Shown here in pieces: positions 13,443-15,600 of a stretch of 15,600 nt of DNA. The notes below the pieces were generated by a model that saw only the letters and a list, made by a program, of their open reading frames with translations, was not told where the DNA came from and did no database searches. The position numbers were made by a program, and so were the translations under genes. Every line of letters begins with the position of its first letter. The stretch's first letter is position 1. Source of the stretch: Clostridiales bacterium (GTDB taxonomy: Bacteria > Bacillota > Clostridia > Lachnospirales > Lachnospiraceae); contig JAJBVF010000573.1 in the NCBI GenBank assembly GCA_020859965.1, positions 1-15,600 on the forward strand, read 5' to 3'.

Positions 13443-14684
13443 TCATTTATAGTAAATGTCAAAAGAATTTTGTTGTACACTATAATCTTCCAGAATCCCC
13501 AGCCGCTTTGCCTCATCCAGCAGCATGGCGTTTCGCGCATTCATTGTCCCAAATGAGGGGACGCAGCAGATGGCTCTTTTGCAGGAGCGCAGCACTTCCA
13601 TCGCCTCATGCACTTTTTCTTCACTGACCGGCTCGAATGCCTGCTCTGTGATAACCACAGACGCGAGGTCTTTCGCCGCCTCACAGTCAATATCATTTTC
13701 ATGGAGAACGCCCGTGGCAAACGGAATGCCCGCCCGCTGCAGTCTGCGGTAGGTCGGAACGGCATTTCCTCCGCCGCCGATCACGAAAACATCCGGACTG
13801 CCTGGCACCCGCGCCATCTCGATGCAGCCAAAATGTTCATTGTAGCTGCCAGTCGTGATTCCGTAGAGCTGCTGAATATAATCGGAAGTAAAGACTTCCT
13901 CCGGCGTTCCTGCCCGGTCTATGTACTCTCCTTTAACGCAGATCACGGTGTCCGAAATTTTCTGAGCAAGGTCAAGCTCATGCAAAGACATGATGACGGC
14001 CACCTGATTCTGTGTCACCAGCCGTTTTAAAATAGAAAGCAATTCCAGCTTATGCCGGATATCCAGAAACGAAGTTGGCTCGTCCAGAATAATGATTTCC
14101 GGCTCCTGGCAGATTGCGCGCGCCAACATGATCCGCTGCCGCTGTCCGTCACTGATCGCTTTGAAATCCCGGTCACAGAGATCGAGCGCATGGACAAGTG
14201 CCATCGCTTCATGGACTTTCTTGCGATCCTCCTCTGTCAGAATGCCGAGCGTCCCCGTATACGGATAACGCCCGGTCGCCACAATATCCTCGCAGGTCAT
14301 CAGCTCTGAATGCATCCGTTCTGTGAGGACGACCGCCATCTTCTGCGCAAGGTCTTTTCCGGAAAGCTTCTGCAGTGCTTCATTCTCCAGAAATACTGTG
14401 CCGCTGATGGTTTTCAGCTGTCTGGTAATGCTTTTGAGAATCGTCGACTTACCGGCGCCGTTCGGTCCGATCAGTGTCAGAATTTCGCCCCGATGCACCT
14501 GGATCTGAATCTCTTTGATCAAAGGCTTCCCATCATAGCCAACCGTAAGCTTCTCCGTATGGAAGTAAAGGGAATTGCTCCGGGCAGTATTCTTTTTCTC
14601 CGTGGCATTATACTCAGCATGAAACGAATCCTTCGCCTCAGTTGCATTTTGCACGGTATGTTTTCTTTCAGTCTCAGCGCTCAT
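13443..14684 (-). CDS. Iron/cobalamin-type ABC importer ATPase with an extra C-terminal domain
   Basis: A FecE/BtuD-like ATPase of 413 residues, against about 260 for a plain member. Residues 1-37 are a hydrophilic extension with two NATE motifs. The ATPase domain spans about 38-275: Walker A GPNGAGKST (73-81), signature ISDGQRQR (177-184) instead of LSGGQ, Walker B EIIILDE (196-202), His235 in SLHE. The Q-loop Gln seems to be replaced (MAVVLTERM, 116-124). Residues about 295-400 form a separate alpha/beta domain beginning VFVIGGGGNAVPTYRRL. As I recall, it resembles the C-terminal domain of archaeal BtuD-like ATPases and may sense a ligand. ATGA overlap with the permease gene and GGAGG before the ATG support the start. 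Substrate (siderophore, heme or corrinoid) cannot be told. Confidence 0.88.
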   Translation of the reverse strand: MSAETERKHTVQNATEAKDSFHAEYNATEKKNTARSNSLYFHTEKLTVGYDGKPLIKEIQIQVHRGEILTLIGPNGAGKSTILKSITRQLKTISGTVFLENEALQKLSGKDLAQKMAVVLTERMHSELMTCEDIVATGRYPYTGTLGILTEEDRKKVHEAMALVHALDLCDRDFKAISDGQRQRIMLARAICQEPEIIILDEPTSFLDIRHKLELLSILKRLVTQNQVAVIMSLHELDLAQKISDTVICVKGEYIDRAGTPEEVFTSDYIQQLYGITTGSYNEHFGCIEMARVPGSPDVFVIGGGGNAVPTYRRLQRAGIPFATGVLHENDIDCEAAKDLASVVITEQAFEPVSEEKVHEAMEVLRSCKRAICCVPSFGTMNARNAMLLDEAKRLGILEDYSVQQNSFDIYYK

Positions 14685-15600
14685 CTCGCTTTCCTCCGTA
14701 CCATAATATAAATGACCACCGGTGCGCCAAAAATCGCCGTCACAGAACTGATTGAAAGCTCTGTCGGGGAAAATGCAGTTCGTGCGATCAGATCACAGAA
14801 CATGCAGAAAACTGCTCCGCCAAGAAAGCAGGCTGGTATCACCAGAATTGGTTTGGCCGTATTGAGCAGGCTCTTCACCAGATGCGGCACCGCGATTCCA
14901 ACGAAGGAAATCGGCCCCGCAAATGCGGTCACACAGGCGGAGAGGATGCTGGAGAGCAGGATCAGAGCTACACGGAAGACGCGGATATTCACGCCGAGAT
15001 TTTGCGCATATACCTCCCCCAGCTGATAGGCCGCGATCGGCTTGGAGAGGAAAAATGTGATTACAAGTGAGATACCGACCACGATCGCCATCACTTTTAC
15101 ATTGCTCCATGTCATACCGGAAAAGCTTCCAAGCGACCAGTTATGCAGATTGACAATGTTTGAATCGTCCGCAAATGTGACCACAAAATCGGTAATAGAC
15201 GAGCAGATATAGCCGATCATCACACCGCAGATCACGAGCATCGACATGTTCTTTACTTTTCTTGATACCAGCAGGACGAAGCCCATCGAGATCATGGCGC
15301 CGACAAACGCGGCAATAATCATATCTGTCGAAGACATGGTCATGGATCTCGAAAGATAGAAGACCATGATCAGTGCGACGACCAGCTTCGAGCCGGAGGA
15401 AATCCCCAGCACAAACGGACCGGCAATCGGATTCCCGAAAAAAGTCTGCAAAAGGAAACCGGAAACAGACAGAGCGCCGCCCAGAAGAATAACAGAAAGA
15501 ATCCGTGGAAGACGAATCTGCCAGATAATGCTGTACGCCGTCTCATCCCCCGTTCCCCGAAAAAGGATCTGGAAAATCTCTGATACAGACAGGCTGACAC
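14681..15600 (-). CDS. FecCD/BtuC-type ABC importer permease, N-terminus beyond the right edge
   Basis: Membrane subunit for iron-complex or corrinoid uptake, partner of the following ATPase. The reading frame is open to the window edge. IWQIRLPRILSVILLGGALS, then VSGFLLQTFFGNPIAGPFVL and GISSG, is the family core, so the TTG at 15451 within this core cannot be the real start. About 305 residues are visible, with at least eight hydrophobic helices. FAGPISFVGIAVPHLVKSLL, close to the C-terminus, is the conserved segment next to the coupling helix that contacts the ATPase. The last four bases overlap the ATPase start as ATGA. The binding protein and any further subunits would lie to the right, outside the window. 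Confidence 0.93.
   Translation of the reverse strand, partial: VSLSVSEIFQILFRGTGDETAYSIIWQIRLPRILSVILLGGALSVSGFLLQTFFGNPIAGPFVLGISSGSKLVVALIMVFYLSRSMTMSSTDMIIAAFVGAMISMGFVLLVSRKVKNMSMLVICGVMIGYICSSITDFVVTFADDSNIVNLHNWSLGSFSGMTWSNVKVMAIVVGISLVITFFLSKPIAAYQLGEVYAQNLGVNIRVFRVALILLSSILSACVTAFAGPISFVGIAVPHLVKSLLNTAKPILVIPACFLGGAVFCMFCDLIARTAFSPTELSISSVTAIFGAPVVIYIMVRRKAR

Noticed and set aside
15449..15451. TTG as start of the FecCD-type permease
   Set aside because: The frame is open upstream to the window edge and encodes the conserved RLPRILSVILLGGALS segment, so the TTG is an internal Leu codon.

Overview
The window looks like a chromosomal segment of a Firmicute, most likely a clostridial (Lachnospiraceae-type) anaerobe. 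The reasons are strong AGGAGG-type ribosome binding sites before almost every gene, sigma-A promoters of TTGACA/TATAAT form, tightly packed operons with ATGA overlaps, and gene families typical of that group (M3 oligoendopeptidase, AzlCD, RarD, a Dpp/Opp-type importer). The taxon is an inference. No rRNA, tRNA, CRISPR, insertion sequence or phage gene was seen.

Layout from left to right. 1-590 (minus): N-terminal part of an M3-family oligoendopeptidase with its own promoter at 715-742. 864-9134 (minus): one long co-directional cluster, in transcription order an alpha/beta hydrolase, a substrate-binding protein, two permeases, two ATPases (a complete five-part Dpp/Opp-type ABC importer), a four-helix membrane protein of unknown family, and a short-chain dehydrogenase-like protein that lacks the catalytic Tyr and Lys. 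It ends at a good intrinsic terminator (812-844). 9135-9675: a 541-base divergent intergenic region that holds a 16-base palindrome and, just after a perfect TATAAT, a strongly foldable segment (9350-9475). 9676-10770 (plus): a very acidic, cysteine-free secreted protein of unknown function, followed by a hairpin. 11039-11932 (plus): a RarD-type EamA permease with a good promoter and a foldable leader. 11988-12164 (minus): a 58-residue protein missed by length-limited gene calling, with a consensus promoter. 12316-13330 (minus): AzlC and AzlD, a branched-chain amino acid exporter pair. 13443-15600 (minus): an iron/cobalamin-type ABC importer, the permease running off the right edge and the ATPase carrying an extra C-terminal domain.

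How it may fit together. The large cluster looks like an uptake-and-processing unit: the binding protein and DppBCDF-like complex import a peptide or peptide-sized compound, and the hydrolase and SDR-like protein would act on it. The substrate cannot be read from sequence. The most unusual points are the SDR-like protein without its active-site Tyr/Lys, the binding protein without a lipobox, the unknown membrane protein inside the operon, the foldable segment at 9350-9475, the acidic secreted protein next to it, and the extra domain on the FecE-like ATPase.
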